A DNA stretch of 64,000 nucleotides from Streptosporangiaceae bacterium NEAU-GS5 (lineage in GTDB: Bacteria > Actinomycetota > Actinomycetes > Streptosporangiales > Streptosporangiaceae). Shown here piece by piece: positions 36,326 to 44,838 of the stretch. Position numbers and translations under genes: made by a program. The stretch covers positions 208,063-272,062 of the forward strand of contig JAGFNW010000008.1 of NCBI GenBank assembly GCA_017592665.1. The letters run 5' to 3'. Positions within the stretch are counted from its first letter, which is position 1; the number at the start of each line of letters is the position of its first letter. The notes below the pieces were generated by a model. That model did not search any database and was not told the DNA's origin. It was given only the letters and a program-made list of their open reading frames with translations.

Positions 36326-36883
36326 ATGACCACCGTTACCGCACCCGGCATCTCGACGACGGCGTCCACCCTGCGGCGGCTGTACTTCGTCCGCTTCGCG
36401 TTCGCCATCGTCTGGGCCCTCGTGATGTTCACGACCGACAAGCACCTCAGCCCGCTCGCCGTGACGCTGCTCGTGCTCTACCCGCTGTTCGACGTGGCCG
36501 CCGCGGTCATCGACGCCCGCGCGTCGCGCGCCACCGGATCGCCCACCCTGCTGTACCTGAACGTCGCGATCAGCCTGATCGCCGCGGTCGGCTTGGCCTT
36601 CGCCGGCGCGTCCGGCATACCGGCGGTCCTGCGCGTGTGGGGTGCCTGGGCGGTCGTGGCCGGGCTGATTCAGCTGATCGTGGGTGTCACCCGCCGCAAG
36701 ATGGGCGGCCAGTGGCCGATGATCATCAGCGGCGGCATCTCCGTACTCGCCGGTGGGTCGTTCATCGCGACTGCGACCGCGGATAACCCGGCGCTGACCA
36801 GCGCGATCGGCTACGCCATCCCCGGCGCCATCTTCTTTCTCATCTCGGCCATCCGTCTCGGCCGCGCGGTGAAGGAAAACTGA
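36326..36883 (+). CDS. DUF308-like small membrane protein
   Basis: 185 aa with about six hydrophobic helices (LYFVRFAFAIVWALVMFTT, LAVTLLVLYPLFDVAAAVID, YLNVAISLIAAVGLAFAGA, WAVVAGLIQLIVGVTRRK, IISGGISVLAGGSFIATA, IPGAIFFLISAIRLGRAV). The layout fits DUF308/HdeD-like proteins. GAAAGGATC precedes the ATG. Probably repressed by the divergent TetR. Transport substrate, if any, unknown. Confidence 0.78.
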   Translation: MTTVTAPGISTTASTLRRLYFVRFAFAIVWALVMFTTDKHLSPLAVTLLVLYPLFDVAAAVIDARASRATGSPTLLYLNVAISLIAAVGLAFAGASGIPAVLRVWGAWAVVAGLIQLIVGVTRRKMGGQWPMIISGGISVLAGGSFIATATADNPALTSAIGYAIPGAIFFLISAIRLGRAVKEN

Positions 36884-36884
36884 C

Positions 36885-37080
36885 ATGGAAAACGCTACGT
36901 ATGACGTCGTCGTCATCGGCGCGGGGCCGGTCGGAGAGAACGTCGCCGATCGGGTCGTGCAGGGCGGCCTGACCGCCGCCGTCGTCGAGCGGGAACTGGT
37001 CGGTGGTGAGTCTCATACTGGGCCTGCATACCGACCAAGGCGTTGCTGCGCAGCGCGAGTGAGGGTGAGCAACAGTCGAT
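36885..37080 (+). pseudogene. FAD/NAD-dependent disulfide oxidoreductase, N-terminal fragment
   Basis: Starts MENATYDVVVIGAGPVGENV with the GxGxxG FAD-binding motif, then VVERELVGGES. A one-base shift restores YWACIPTKALLRSASEGE, the redox-active region of dihydrolipoyl-dehydrogenase-like enzymes. It ends after 60 codons. Frameshifted and truncated. Confidence 0.8.
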
Positions 37081-37387
37081 AGGCTCGTGAGCTCCCTTGG
37101 TGCGCCTAGGGCAGATCGAGTACACCTGGACCAGGTGAGGAAGTCGTCCAGGTGCGTGGCGAGCGGGTGGTCGCGGCCGAGCTGCTCGATCAGGACCGGA
37201 TCCCGCCGTTTCCCTCCACGATCCGCGAAGTTGCCAGATAGCCGGGAATCGAACCGTCCGTCGGGCTGGACCCGTCCCCAGGTCGCCCCCGATGTGTGAT
37301 CGCTATCTTGCCTAGAGTCTTGGACCGGAGGGGTCACGACGCCTCCCGATGTGCCCATGCGCTACAGGGTGCGAGTTCCGAGATCCT
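37081..37387. other. No gene recognised
   Basis: The minus strand contains LIEQLGRDHPLATHLDDFLT, which could be a remnant of a coding gene, but both ends are lost. Nothing else is recognisable. Confidence 0.35.
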
Positions 37388-38401
37388 TTACGACTTGAGC
37401 GGAGGCGCGGATGGGCCCGGATTCGTCGGCGGGAGAGTGGCCTCGTCGCCTTCCCCGTGCGCGAGTTCCGCGTGGTCGGTGTCTGGAAGCCAGTCTCGCT
37501 CGGGCGTGTAGTCCAGCCAGCGCCGGGCGCGACCCACTTCGACGAAGCCGCGTAGCAGGGTGTCAAGGCGGGGGTGGCGCCGGGAATCGCGCCAGGCGAG
37601 CGACCATGCGTACAGCGGGGTCGGCGCGGTGAGCGGGATGGAGCGCAGGTCGGGGTGGTCGGGCAGGGGCCCGTCGCTGGGGAAAAGGGTGAAGCAGGTC
37701 GCATCGGTACGAACGTGCTGGACGAGGTGATCCAGGCCCAGGTTGGGCCCGTCCTGGACGCGCGTGATCTCGAACGTCTCCGCGAAGCGTCGCAGGAAGT
37801 CCAGGCGGGTCAGCTCGGCCGGGCACCACAGGGTGCTGTCGCGCAGGTCGGCCGGGCGCAGTTCGTCCGCGCCGGCCAGAGGGTGGGAGGCGCTGACGAC
37901 GGCGTCGACGGGTTCCAGACGGACGAGCCGGTGAGCGATGCCGGCCTCGCGGCCTCCGGGCAGTGGGTGCACCCGGCCGAAGCCGAGGTCGGTGTCACCG
38001 CGGAGGAGCGCCTGAGCTGCCGACGGCCAATCGCGTGCCGGGCCGGGTTCGAGGCTGATCGCGTCGAGTGTCTCGGCCGCTTGGGCGAGGGTGCGCAGGG
38101 GCGCGAACAGATGTCCCCACACATCAATGCGTACGGCCTGCCCGGCTCCCACCGCCGCCGCGATCGCGCGCTCACCCGCCGCGAGAGCCTCGCGCGCCGC
38201 GGGTGCGAACCGAGCGCCGGTCTCGGTCAGCCGCGTGCCGCCCTCCCGCTCGAAGAGGCGGACCCCGAGCAGTGATTCCAGGCGCACGATGCGCTTCGAC
38301 AGCGCCTGCTGGCTGGTTCCCAACTGGTGGGCGGCGCGACCGAAGTGCAACGTCTCAGCGGTTGCGACGAACGCTCTGACCAAGGTGAGGTCGAGATCCA
38401 T
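37388..38401 (-). CDS. LysR-family transcriptional regulator
   Basis: 337 aa. N-terminal winged helix-turn-helix (LTLVRAFVATAETLHFGRAA, HQLGTSQQALSKRIVRLESL, LGVRLFERE) followed by a periplasmic-binding-like effector domain (LWCPAELTRLDFLRRFAETF). The C-terminal 35 residues are Asp/Glu/Pro-rich. Divergent from the MDR oxidoreductase at 38517 with 115 bp between, the usual arrangement for a LysR activator and its target. ATG 38401 is used; 38413 is possible. Confidence 0.92.
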   Translation of the reverse strand: MDLDLTLVRAFVATAETLHFGRAAHQLGTSQQALSKRIVRLESLLGVRLFEREGGTRLTETGARFAPAAREALAAGERAIAAAVGAGQAVRIDVWGHLFAPLRTLAQAAETLDAISLEPGPARDWPSAAQALLRGDTDLGFGRVHPLPGGREAGIAHRLVRLEPVDAVVSASHPLAGADELRPADLRDSTLWCPAELTRLDFLRRFAETFEITRVQDGPNLGLDHLVQHVRTDATCFTLFPSDGPLPDHPDLRSIPLTAPTPLYAWSLAWRDSRRHPRLDTLLRGFVEVGRARRWLDYTPERDWLPDTDHAELAHGEGDEATLPPTNPGPSAPPLKS

Positions 38402-38516
38402 GCCGCTGACCATACGTGACAACCCGGCGTTGTCGGTCTGGTGGCTTCGTTGTTGGCCCGGATGCCCCCTCCAGCGGTGAAGTGTTCTCAACACCGCCAA
38501 AGGAGGCGCAACAGCA

Positions 38517-39437
38517 ATGAAAGCTCTCATACCGTCCGGGGATCTCGCAGCCCCCGTCGTGCTCGCTGACGTCCCCGAGCCCACGCCGCGCGCCAACGAG
38601 GCGCTGGTGAGGGTGGAGGCGTTCTCGATCAACCGCGGCGAGACGTTCAAGCTGGAAGCGCCCATGCCTGGCGAACGGCCCGGTAAGGACATCGCGGGCC
38701 TCGTCATCCAGCCCGCCGCCGACGGCAGCGGGCCGACCGGCATCGCGCGGGTCGTCGGCCACCCCGCGTCGGGGGGCTGGGCGGAGTACGCCGCGGTTCC
38801 GACCGAGGCCCTCGCGATCCTGCCGGACCACGTCTCCACGGTCCAGGGGGCGGCGTTGCCGCTCGCGGGTCTCACCGCGCTACGGCTGCTGCGTGCGGCC
38901 GGGCCGGTTGTGGGCCGACGCGTGCTGCTGACCGGAGCCTCGGGAGGCGTGGGGCACTACGTGACCGAACTCGCAGCCGCCGCTGGAGCGGAGGTCACAG
39001 CCGTGACCCGGAACGCCGAGCGCGGTGCCCGGCTCACCGAACTCGGTGCGGCCGAAGTCGTCCACGATGTGGCCGCCGCGCGCGGGCGGTACGACATCGT
39101 GCTGGAGTCGACGGGAGGCCAGGCCATGCCCGTGGCGCTCGCGCGGCTGGCGAAGCGGGGCATGCTCATCTGGTTCGGTCAGGCCAGCCGTACCCCGGCG
39201 ACGCTGAATTTCTTCGACTTCTTCAACGGACCCGAGTCGGCCCTCATCCGCCACTTCCACTACTTGGACGCGGACACCAGCCTCGGCCAAGATCTCGCCG
39301 CGCTCGTCCGGCTGGTCGCCGAAGACCGCCTACACCCCGAGATCGGCCGCATCGCGGACTGGGCCGAGACCGCTACCACCCTCACCGACCTGCGCGAGCG
39401 CCACATCCGCGGCAAGGCCGTGCTCACCCTTTCCTGA
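38517..39437 (+). CDS. Zinc-binding-dehydrogenase-like quinone oxidoreductase (MDR superfamily)
   Basis: 306 aa. GroES-like N-terminus (EALVRVEAFSINRGETFKLE, PGKDIAGLV) and Rossmann NADPH site (VLLTGASGGVGHYVTELAAA). The structural zinc cysteines and the catalytic Cys/His of alcohol dehydrogenases are missing, as in zinc-free quinone reductases. C-terminus HIRGKAVLTLS is intact. It has a GGAGG ribosome binding site and forms an operon with the SnoaL-like gene 14 bp downstream. Likely regulated by the divergent LysR. Substrate unknown. Confidence 0.9.
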   Translation: MKALIPSGDLAAPVVLADVPEPTPRANEALVRVEAFSINRGETFKLEAPMPGERPGKDIAGLVIQPAADGSGPTGIARVVGHPASGGWAEYAAVPTEALAILPDHVSTVQGAALPLAGLTALRLLRAAGPVVGRRVLLTGASGGVGHYVTELAAAAGAEVTAVTRNAERGARLTELGAAEVVHDVAAARGRYDIVLESTGGQAMPVALARLAKRGMLIWFGQASRTPATLNFFDFFNGPESALIRHFHYLDADTSLGQDLAALVRLVAEDRLHPEIGRIADWAETATTLTDLRERHIRGKAVLTLS

Positions 39438-39451
39438 ACAGGAGTCAGATC

Positions 39452-39886
39452 ATGAACGCATTCACCGAGCCCAGGGACGTCGTCATCCGCTATGTCGAGG
39501 CCGTCCGCGATGGGGACGCCGACGTCATCTACAGCAGCTTCGCCGAGGACGCGACCTGGTATTACCCGGGCAATCTGCCCATCTCGAAGGTGTGGCAGGG
39601 CCGCGACGCGATCGTCAACGAGTTCCTGGGCGGCATGGGCCCGATCCTCGTTCCCGGCACGATGCAGGTCGAGCTGGTCACCACAATCGCCGAGGGCGAC
39701 CGAGTGGTCGCCGAGTGGACCTCCAAGGCGCAGACCGTGTACGGCGGCGCCTACGACAATCGGTGCATCGGGATCTACACGGTCAGGGACGGCCAGATCA
39801 CCTCTGTTGTCGAATACGCCGACACCCTGCATGTGGCAGCGACCCTCTTCCCTGAAGATCGCGATCCCGCAACCGGCGCTGAATGA
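39452..39886 (+). CDS. SnoaL-like / NTF2-fold protein
   Basis: 144 aa. It reads VVIRYVEAVRDGDADVIYSS, FAEDATWYYPGNLPISKVWQ, IAEGDRVVAEWTSKAQTVYG and YNNRCIGIYTVRDGQIT-type strands, the cone-shaped NTF2/SnoaL fold of polyketide-cyclase-like and ketosteroid-isomerase-like proteins. AGGAG lies upstream of the ATG. Follows the MDR oxidoreductase in the same operon. A 28-codon frame overlaps its stop (39883-39969) but looks like a remnant. Confidence 0.85.
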   Translation: MNAFTEPRDVVIRYVEAVRDGDADVIYSSFAEDATWYYPGNLPISKVWQGRDAIVNEFLGGMGPILVPGTMQVELVTTIAEGDRVVAEWTSKAQTVYGGAYDNRCIGIYTVRDGQITSVVEYADTLHVAATLFPEDRDPATGAE

Positions 39887-40040
39887 GCCCCCAACCCGGC
39901 CTCAACGCCATCGCCGACGCCGAGCGGGCGGCACGCGAGCGCCTGGTCGCCGAGCAGCACGCCCCCTGACCGGCTTGCTGTCGTCAAGGGAGCTGTCACC
40001 ACGTACACGCGGGCGGGTTGGCCGGGTCTGTCCAAATAAC

Positions 40041-40108
40041 GGCTCTGTCGCAGATTCGGCTCTGTCGCAGATTCGGCTCTGTCGCAGATTCGGCTCTGTC
40101 GCAGATTC
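40041..40108. repeat. Four exact tandem copies of a 17-bp unit
   Basis: Unit GGCTCTGTCGCAGATTC repeated without interruption at 40041, 40058, 40075 and 40092. It directly abuts the end of the ISL3-type transposase remnant (stop at 40124), and the unit resembles the GGCTCT... terminal inverted repeat of ISL3 elements, so it is probably a multiplied IS end. Confidence 0.9.
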
Positions 40109-40123
40109 GGTGGTGGCGGAGCG

Positions 40124-40905
40124 TTAGCCGAGCAGGATGCGGTGGCGGAGCAGCGCGAAGCCGGCTCGGCCGTGCTTCTGGCGCATGATGCGTTTGGTCT
40201 TGGTGTTCACGCCTTCGGTGCCGCCGTCATGGTGGGGCAAGGTGACGACTGCGTGGACGGCATCGCGGTCGTGGTCCAGGCCGCGGGTGAAGGCGTGCAG
40301 ATGCGGCAGGTCGGCGGCGCGAGTAGCGGCGATCCAGGCGCCGAGGCGGCCGGCGTTGTCCTCGTGCGAGCGTAATAGATTGGCGAAGCCGTGGACCAGT
40401 TCGGCCAGGGCGATCATCTCGGGGCAGGCGGCCGACAACTCGTCGCGCAGTCGGCGGTGCTCGTCGGTGAGGTTGCCGGGCCGGGTGAGCAGGAGCCGGG
40501 TCAAGCGGCGCGGTGCGACTGGCAGGGCGGTCGGCTTCGACGCGGCCTTGAGTGATGTAGCGGTAGAGCAGGTTGAAGCTGCCCGCATATCCGGGGGCTT
40601 TGATCTCGGTGAACAGGTGTGCGATCGGGACGGCGGGGTCGTCGGCGCGGCGTTGCCGCAGGTGGTCGCGGTAGGGGTCGGCCGATACAGCGGGGCCCGC
40701 CGCATCCGCTCCGGCTCGAAGATACGTGCGTAGCGTTTGACGGTGTTGAGCGACAGGTTCAGGCGGCGGGCGCATTCCAGCAGGCCGACGCCGTTGTCGA
40801 GCAGGTCGTGCACCTGACGCCAGCGTTCGCGGGTGGTCTGCGCCCGTTTGCCGTCCTGCATGGGTGGCCCGGCTTTGGCCCAGCAGGCTCTGTGCGCGGC
40901 GGCCT
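40124..40905 (-). pseudogene. ISL3-family transposase, frameshifted
   Basis: Reads ERWRQVHDLLDNGVGLLECA and LNLSLNTVKRYARIFEPERM (helix-turn-helix), shifts frame to YRDHLRQRRADDPAVPIAHL and FNLLYRYITQGRVEADRP, then returns to LHAFTRGLDHDRDAVHAVVT, GGTEGVNTKTKRIMRQKHGR and FALLRHRILLG, the ISL3 catalytic end with the NxxTK and RxxHGRAGFxLLR blocks. Two frame changes inactivate it. Confidence 0.85.
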
Positions 40906-40908
40906 CCT

Positions 40909-41386
40909 TCAAGACGGCCTCGCCGAGGTTGTTGGGTCGGGCCGGGGCGATGCCGTTGGAATCGAGCCGATCTGCGGGCAGGAACTGCCGCCAGCTCGGT
41001 GAAGCGCTGCGGCGCGGCGCCGGTCCGAGCCCCGGCGCGGCCAGGATCCGGCGGATCGTGCCCTCCCCCATCCGATGCCCCAGCCCGTCAACTCGCCCTG
41101 AATCCTGCGATAACTCCAGCAGGCGTTCTCCCCAGCCAGACGTATGACCAGGTCACGCACTTCCTTCGGGATCGGCGAGCGACCGGCGCAGCTCGGGTAA
41201 GTCCAGCGCCGCTTGACCAGTCGCCGGTGCCAGGCCAGCAGTGTGCCCGGCATCACGATCCGATGCGCCCGAAGCCCAGCGCGGAAGATGTCGGGTGAGC
41301 ACGGCCAGGATCGCCCGGTCGGCCCAGTCCGGCCGCGGATGACGAGCAGCGGCCGGCAAGCCTGTGACGGCGCGGCCGATGATCAA
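40909..41386 (-). pseudogene. rve transposase N-terminal fragment fused to the ISL3 remnant
   Basis: Reads [52 protein letters not shown] and, after a frame change, [20 protein letters not shown] then SWRQFLPA. This matches the first third of the transposase at 62977-63723. It stops abruptly where the ISL3 sequence begins, so one transposon was joined into another. Confidence 0.75.
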
Positions 41387-41539
41387 ACGCTGGATCTCCG
41401 ACGTGCCCTCGAAAATGGTGAAGACCGTCGAGCTATACCCAATTACCGCAGGTCAGCAGCCTCCTCGGACCGCCAGGGTCAGCACCAGCTCAGCACCAAT
41501 GGATTTGGCCCCCTTGTGGAACCCTCGCGCCTGCTGTCA

Positions 41540-41760
41540 GACAACGCCCCAGCTCAAAGCCAGTGACATAGTTTTCGGCACTCACACGATCAATCTGCAC
41601 CCAGTTATGCAGTGTGTACTCGTTAATACCAAGATCTCACGCGATCTGCGCGACCGGTTTGCCGGTCTCGTTGACGATCCGCACCGCCCCAGCCCGGAAC
41701 TCCGGATCAAGCGACGCCTCGTCGTACCAGCCACGACCGAACCTCTCCGGTTCGGCCTCG
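41540..41760 (-). pseudogene. IS3-type OrfA fragment
   Basis: The minus strand reads FRAGAVRIVNETGKPVAQIA then DLGINEYTLHNW, the helix-turn-helix of IS3-family OrfA proteins. No intact start or stop. Confidence 0.65.
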
Positions 41761-41894
41761 ACGTTACGAGGGAAGCTCAGCGTCTCATGTCCCCCCAATC
41801 CGTACGCTTCGAGTGATCGCGCCGACCAAGAGGAAACCGGCCGGGAGACGTGACGCGCCTCCCGGCCGGTGCGGTAAACATCGGTCCGGTTCCC

Positions 41895-43130
41895 TCAGGG
41901 TGCCAGTTCCACGGCCGGCTCCGGGACGCTCGAAACCGCAGGGGCCTCGCTGGTGGCGGCGGGGGCCTTCAGGCGGCCGGTGGCCCAGGCCGCGGGGACG
42001 GAGAGGGCAACGATCACGATTGCGGTGACGACGGCACCGGTCGGGCCGTAACCGGCCACCGCCCAGCCGCCGATGAGCGAGCCCACCGCGATTCCCGCGG
42101 TGACCGCGGACGCGGGCAGCGTCGCGGCGAAGTCACGGCCGGGGCCGGCCAGGCTGACCACGCGGTACTGCAGCGACGGCACCAGCCCGAATCCGACCAA
42201 GCCCCAGGCCACCATCGCCACGGCGACCACAACCGGCCTCGAACCGAAGAGGTACAGCGCGCCGAGGGCCAGCACCAGCACTGCGGTGGCGGCCACCAGT
42301 GTCATTGAGGCGTCGCGGTCCGCGGCCCGCCCGCCGATGAAGGTGCCGACGGCGTTGGCGAGGCCGTACACCAGCAGGAAGGCGCTGATCAGCCCGCCGG
42401 AGATGCCCGTCTCCTGCTGCAGGAACGGCGTGATGTAGGTGAGCGCGGCGAACTGGCCGCCCATGATCAGGAACCCGACGCCCAGCACGGCGAGCACCCG
42501 GGGAGCGAGCGCGTGACGTGCCTGCGCGGCGAACCCACCGCTGCCGGTGTTCCGGACCCGCGGGACTAAGGTCAGCGTCGCGACCAGGGCGACGGCCCCG
42601 AGGATGATGATGGCGGTGAACGCGGCACGCCAGCCCAGCGCCTGGCCGATCAACGTGCCGAGGGGCACGCCCAGCGCGGTGGACACCGCTATGCCGCCGA
42701 AGACGGTGGCTATCGCCCGGCCCATCCGCTCACGCGGCACCACGCTGGTTCCCACCGCGAAGGCCACCCCGATGAACAGCCCTTGCAGCGCGCCCGTGAC
42801 GGCGCGGGCCACCAGGAGTTGTCCGAAGTTGGAGGCCACCACCGCGAGCACGTTTCCGGCGAGGTAGGCGACCAGCGACGCCGACAGCAGCAGGCGGCGG
42901 CCGAACCGGATGCTCACCGCGGTGAGAAGCGGCCCGCCGATCGAGATCCCCAGCGCATAGGCGGTGACCAGGGTGCCGGCGAGGCTGATGGACACCGCCA
43001 TGTCCCTGGCGATGAGATCCAGCAGGCCGACGACGACGAGTTCGGCGCTGCCCAGGACGAACGTGCCTAAGAACAGCGTGGCCAGCACCAAGTTAGTTCG
43101 AGTCCGACCATAGACCGCTTGCGTGGTCAT
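41895..43130 (-). CDS. MFS drug-efflux-type transporter (DHA1)
   Basis: 411 aa with twelve predicted membrane helices and the MFS loop-2 motif (GGPLLTAVSIRFGRRLLLSA). Similar to the AraJ/CmlA/Bcr-like DHA1 exporters of small hydrophobic compounds. The Ala/Pro/Glu-rich C-terminal tail is cytoplasmic. ATG 43130 is followed by a normal first helix (LVLATLFLGTFVLGSAELVV). Divergent from a TetR gene, with a perfect palindrome 15 bp upstream of its start, so repression by that TetR is very likely. Confidence 0.92.
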   Translation of the reverse strand: MTTQAVYGRTRTNLVLATLFLGTFVLGSAELVVVGLLDLIARDMAVSISLAGTLVTAYALGISIGGPLLTAVSIRFGRRLLLSASLVAYLAGNVLAVVASNFGQLLVARAVTGALQGLFIGVAFAVGTSVVPRERMGRAIATVFGGIAVSTALGVPLGTLIGQALGWRAAFTAIIILGAVALVATLTLVPRVRNTGSGGFAAQARHALAPRVLAVLGVGFLIMGGQFAALTYITPFLQQETGISGGLISAFLLVYGLANAVGTFIGGRAADRDASMTLVAATAVLVLALGALYLFGSRPVVVAVAMVAWGLVGFGLVPSLQYRVVSLAGPGRDFAATLPASAVTAGIAVGSLIGGWAVAGYGPTGAVVTAIVIVALSVPAAWATGRLKAPAATSEAPAVSSVPEPAVELAP

Positions 43131-43144
43131 ATGCGCCCCCTTTG

Positions 43145-43172
43145 CAATGATAGGGAACGTTCCCTATCATTG
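43145..43172. promoter_or_regulatory. Perfect 28-bp palindromic TetR operator
   Basis: Central half-site pair TAGGGAACGTTCCCTA, with symmetry extending to CAATGA...TCATTG. It lies between the MFS transporter and the divergent TetR, covering the probable promoters of both. Confidence 0.88.
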
Positions 43173-43216
43173 GTGAATGTAGTACTTTCGAGACGGCAGA
43201 GCAAGGGGAGATTCCG

Positions 43217-43819
43217 GTGAGACGCAGCGCGACCGAGACCCGCGAGCATGTGCTCCAGGTCGCTCACGACCTGTTCTATTGGCACGGGGTCCGTGCCACA
43301 GGCATCGACCGGGTCGCGGCTGCGGCCGAGGTGACCACCACGACCCTCTATCGGCTATTTCCGTCCAAGGACGACCTCGTCGCCGCCTATGTCCACCGGG
43401 CCGACCAGTGGACTCGGGAGGGGTTCGACGCCACGATCGAAGCCGCCGGCCCGCACCCCCGAGACCAGATCCTCGCGGCCTTCGACGCCCACACCGAACA
43501 GATGCGGCCCGAGCGGTTCCGCGGTTGCGTCTGCATGATGGCGCTGGCCGAGTTCCCCGATCCCGCCCTGCCGGCCCACCAGCACGCCGTCATGGCGAAG
43601 ACCTGGCTGCGCACTACCCTGCGCGAGCTGACCCGGCGACTGGCGGCGACTACCCCGATCGAGGACCCGGCGGCCCTCGCCGACCGGCTCTACCTCGTCA
43701 TGGAAGGCGCCAAGGCCGCCACGCAGGCGCTTGGCGCCGATGGTCCCGCCGAACAGGCCCGCCCCCTCGTGGAAGCCATCCTCGACGCCCCGACAGCCGT
43801 ACGGCCAGGCCCCGCGTAG
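43217..43819 (+). CDS. TetR/AcrR family regulator
   Basis: 200 aa from GTG 43217 (AAGGGGAG upstream). Helix-turn-helix: HVLQVAHDLFYWHGVRATGI, DRVAAAAEVTTTTLYRLFPS. C-terminal domain: RFRGCVCMMALAEFPDPALP and LYLVMEGAKAATQALGADGP. Divergent from the MFS exporter; the 28-bp palindrome between them is its likely operator, so it probably represses the exporter and itself until an exported compound binds. Confidence 0.92.
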   Translation: MRRSATETREHVLQVAHDLFYWHGVRATGIDRVAAAAEVTTTTLYRLFPSKDDLVAAYVHRADQWTREGFDATIEAAGPHPRDQILAAFDAHTEQMRPERFRGCVCMMALAEFPDPALPAHQHAVMAKTWLRTTLRELTRRLAATTPIEDPAALADRLYLVMEGAKAATQALGADGPAEQARPLVEAILDAPTAVRPGPA

Positions 43820-43895
43820 GCCTCGGGGCTGGCCGGTAGAACCAGTGGGTGGACCAGGAGCCGTAGCCGGTGCAGGATCTGGCCGGGCAGCGGCG

Positions 43896-44306
43896 TCAGC
43901 AGTGCTGTCCGGTTCGGTCGCCGTAGAACTGGTTCTTGACCGGGCTCAGGACAATGGCGCCGGCGTCGGTCGCCCGCGCGAAGACATCATCGACGTCCTC
44001 GACGTACAGGGTCATCGTGACCGGAGTACCACCGATCGTCTTTGGCGCTCGGACACCGAGGTCGGGGAACTCGTCCGCCAGCATGATCACCGCCGTGCCG
44101 ATCTCGAGCTCGGCATGGCCGAGCCTGCCGTCGGGCTCGGCCATCCGCATCCGCTCGGTCGCGCCGAACACGTTGCGGTAGAACTCGATCGCGGCGCTTG
44201 CTCCGTCGACGCACAGGTAGGGCACGACCTGGGGGTAGTTGTCGGGGATGGCCTTCACCTGCGCTGTGGTGGCTGCGACGGTAGTGGCTCTGCCAGTGTC
44301 GGACAT
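43896..44306 (-). pseudogene. VOC/PhnB-like glyoxalase-fold protein, C-terminus truncated
   Basis: 136 codons from ATG 44306. It reads VVPYLCVDGASAAIEFYRNV, FGATERMRMAEPDGRLGHAE, TLYVEDVDDVFARATDAGAI and NQFYGDRTG, the beta-alpha-beta-beta-beta repeat of the PhnB subgroup. Relatives continue with a final strand after the YGDR-[ST]-G element; here the frame ends right after it (QHC stop), so the last strand and metal-site Glu are probably lost. It may be non-functional. Confidence 0.65.
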
Positions 44307-44739
44307 GGCTGCTTTCCTTCTCCTTGTAGCCGCACGCCGCGAACGGCTGGATGCAGCGCGTGAAGTCTGTTCGAGCGGCACCGACGAATGGCAATGGCCA
44401 CGAGGTCAAATCAGATTTCACCGATGCTGGGACCTCGACCGGTGGGATGCGTCCGCCTTCGCCGCACTGTTGGCCACCAGGTCCCGAGCGATGCCTTCAC
44501 CCTACGCCTGCCACTGCCTTCCGGGTGATCGCAGGCGAGTCGGGCCGTTCGGATGCCGTCGGGCAGGACCATGCGCCCCATGCCTGCTCGCAGCGCCGCT
44601 CGAGCCACCAGCGTTCCAGTGCGCACCCGGGCGCGTGCCGGGCGTGCGCGGACAGGGCAGGCCGGAACAGCACCAGCATTCGGTGCCGGGCCGTGTCGGG
44701 GAGCCGGGCCAGGAGATCGGCGTCCGTCTGCATACGAGA
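44307..44739. other. No recognisable gene
   Basis: Open frames on both strands are probably shadows and no family motif was found. Likely decayed DNA between the VOC remnant and a transposase tail. Confidence 0.35.
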
Positions 44740-44812
44740 GGTCGCCCCGCCGCGTATCGTCCGACGCGACCGACTCGGCGGCCTGATCTACGAATACACC
44801 CGGGTCGCGTGA
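44740..44812 (+). pseudogene. Transposase C-terminal tail
   Basis: Reads IVRRDRLGGLIYEYTRVA and a stop, the same ending type (RRxRLGGxIxEYxxAA) as the transposases at 59910 and 32379. Only this tip remains. Confidence 0.6.
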
Positions 44813-44838
44813 CGCGACACCATTTCCGGGCCGACAGG

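Noticed and set aside
39883..39969. 28-codon gene overlapping the SnoaL-like stop
   Set aside because: Short, no recognisable domain, and directly followed by transposon end repeats; more likely a truncated remnant.
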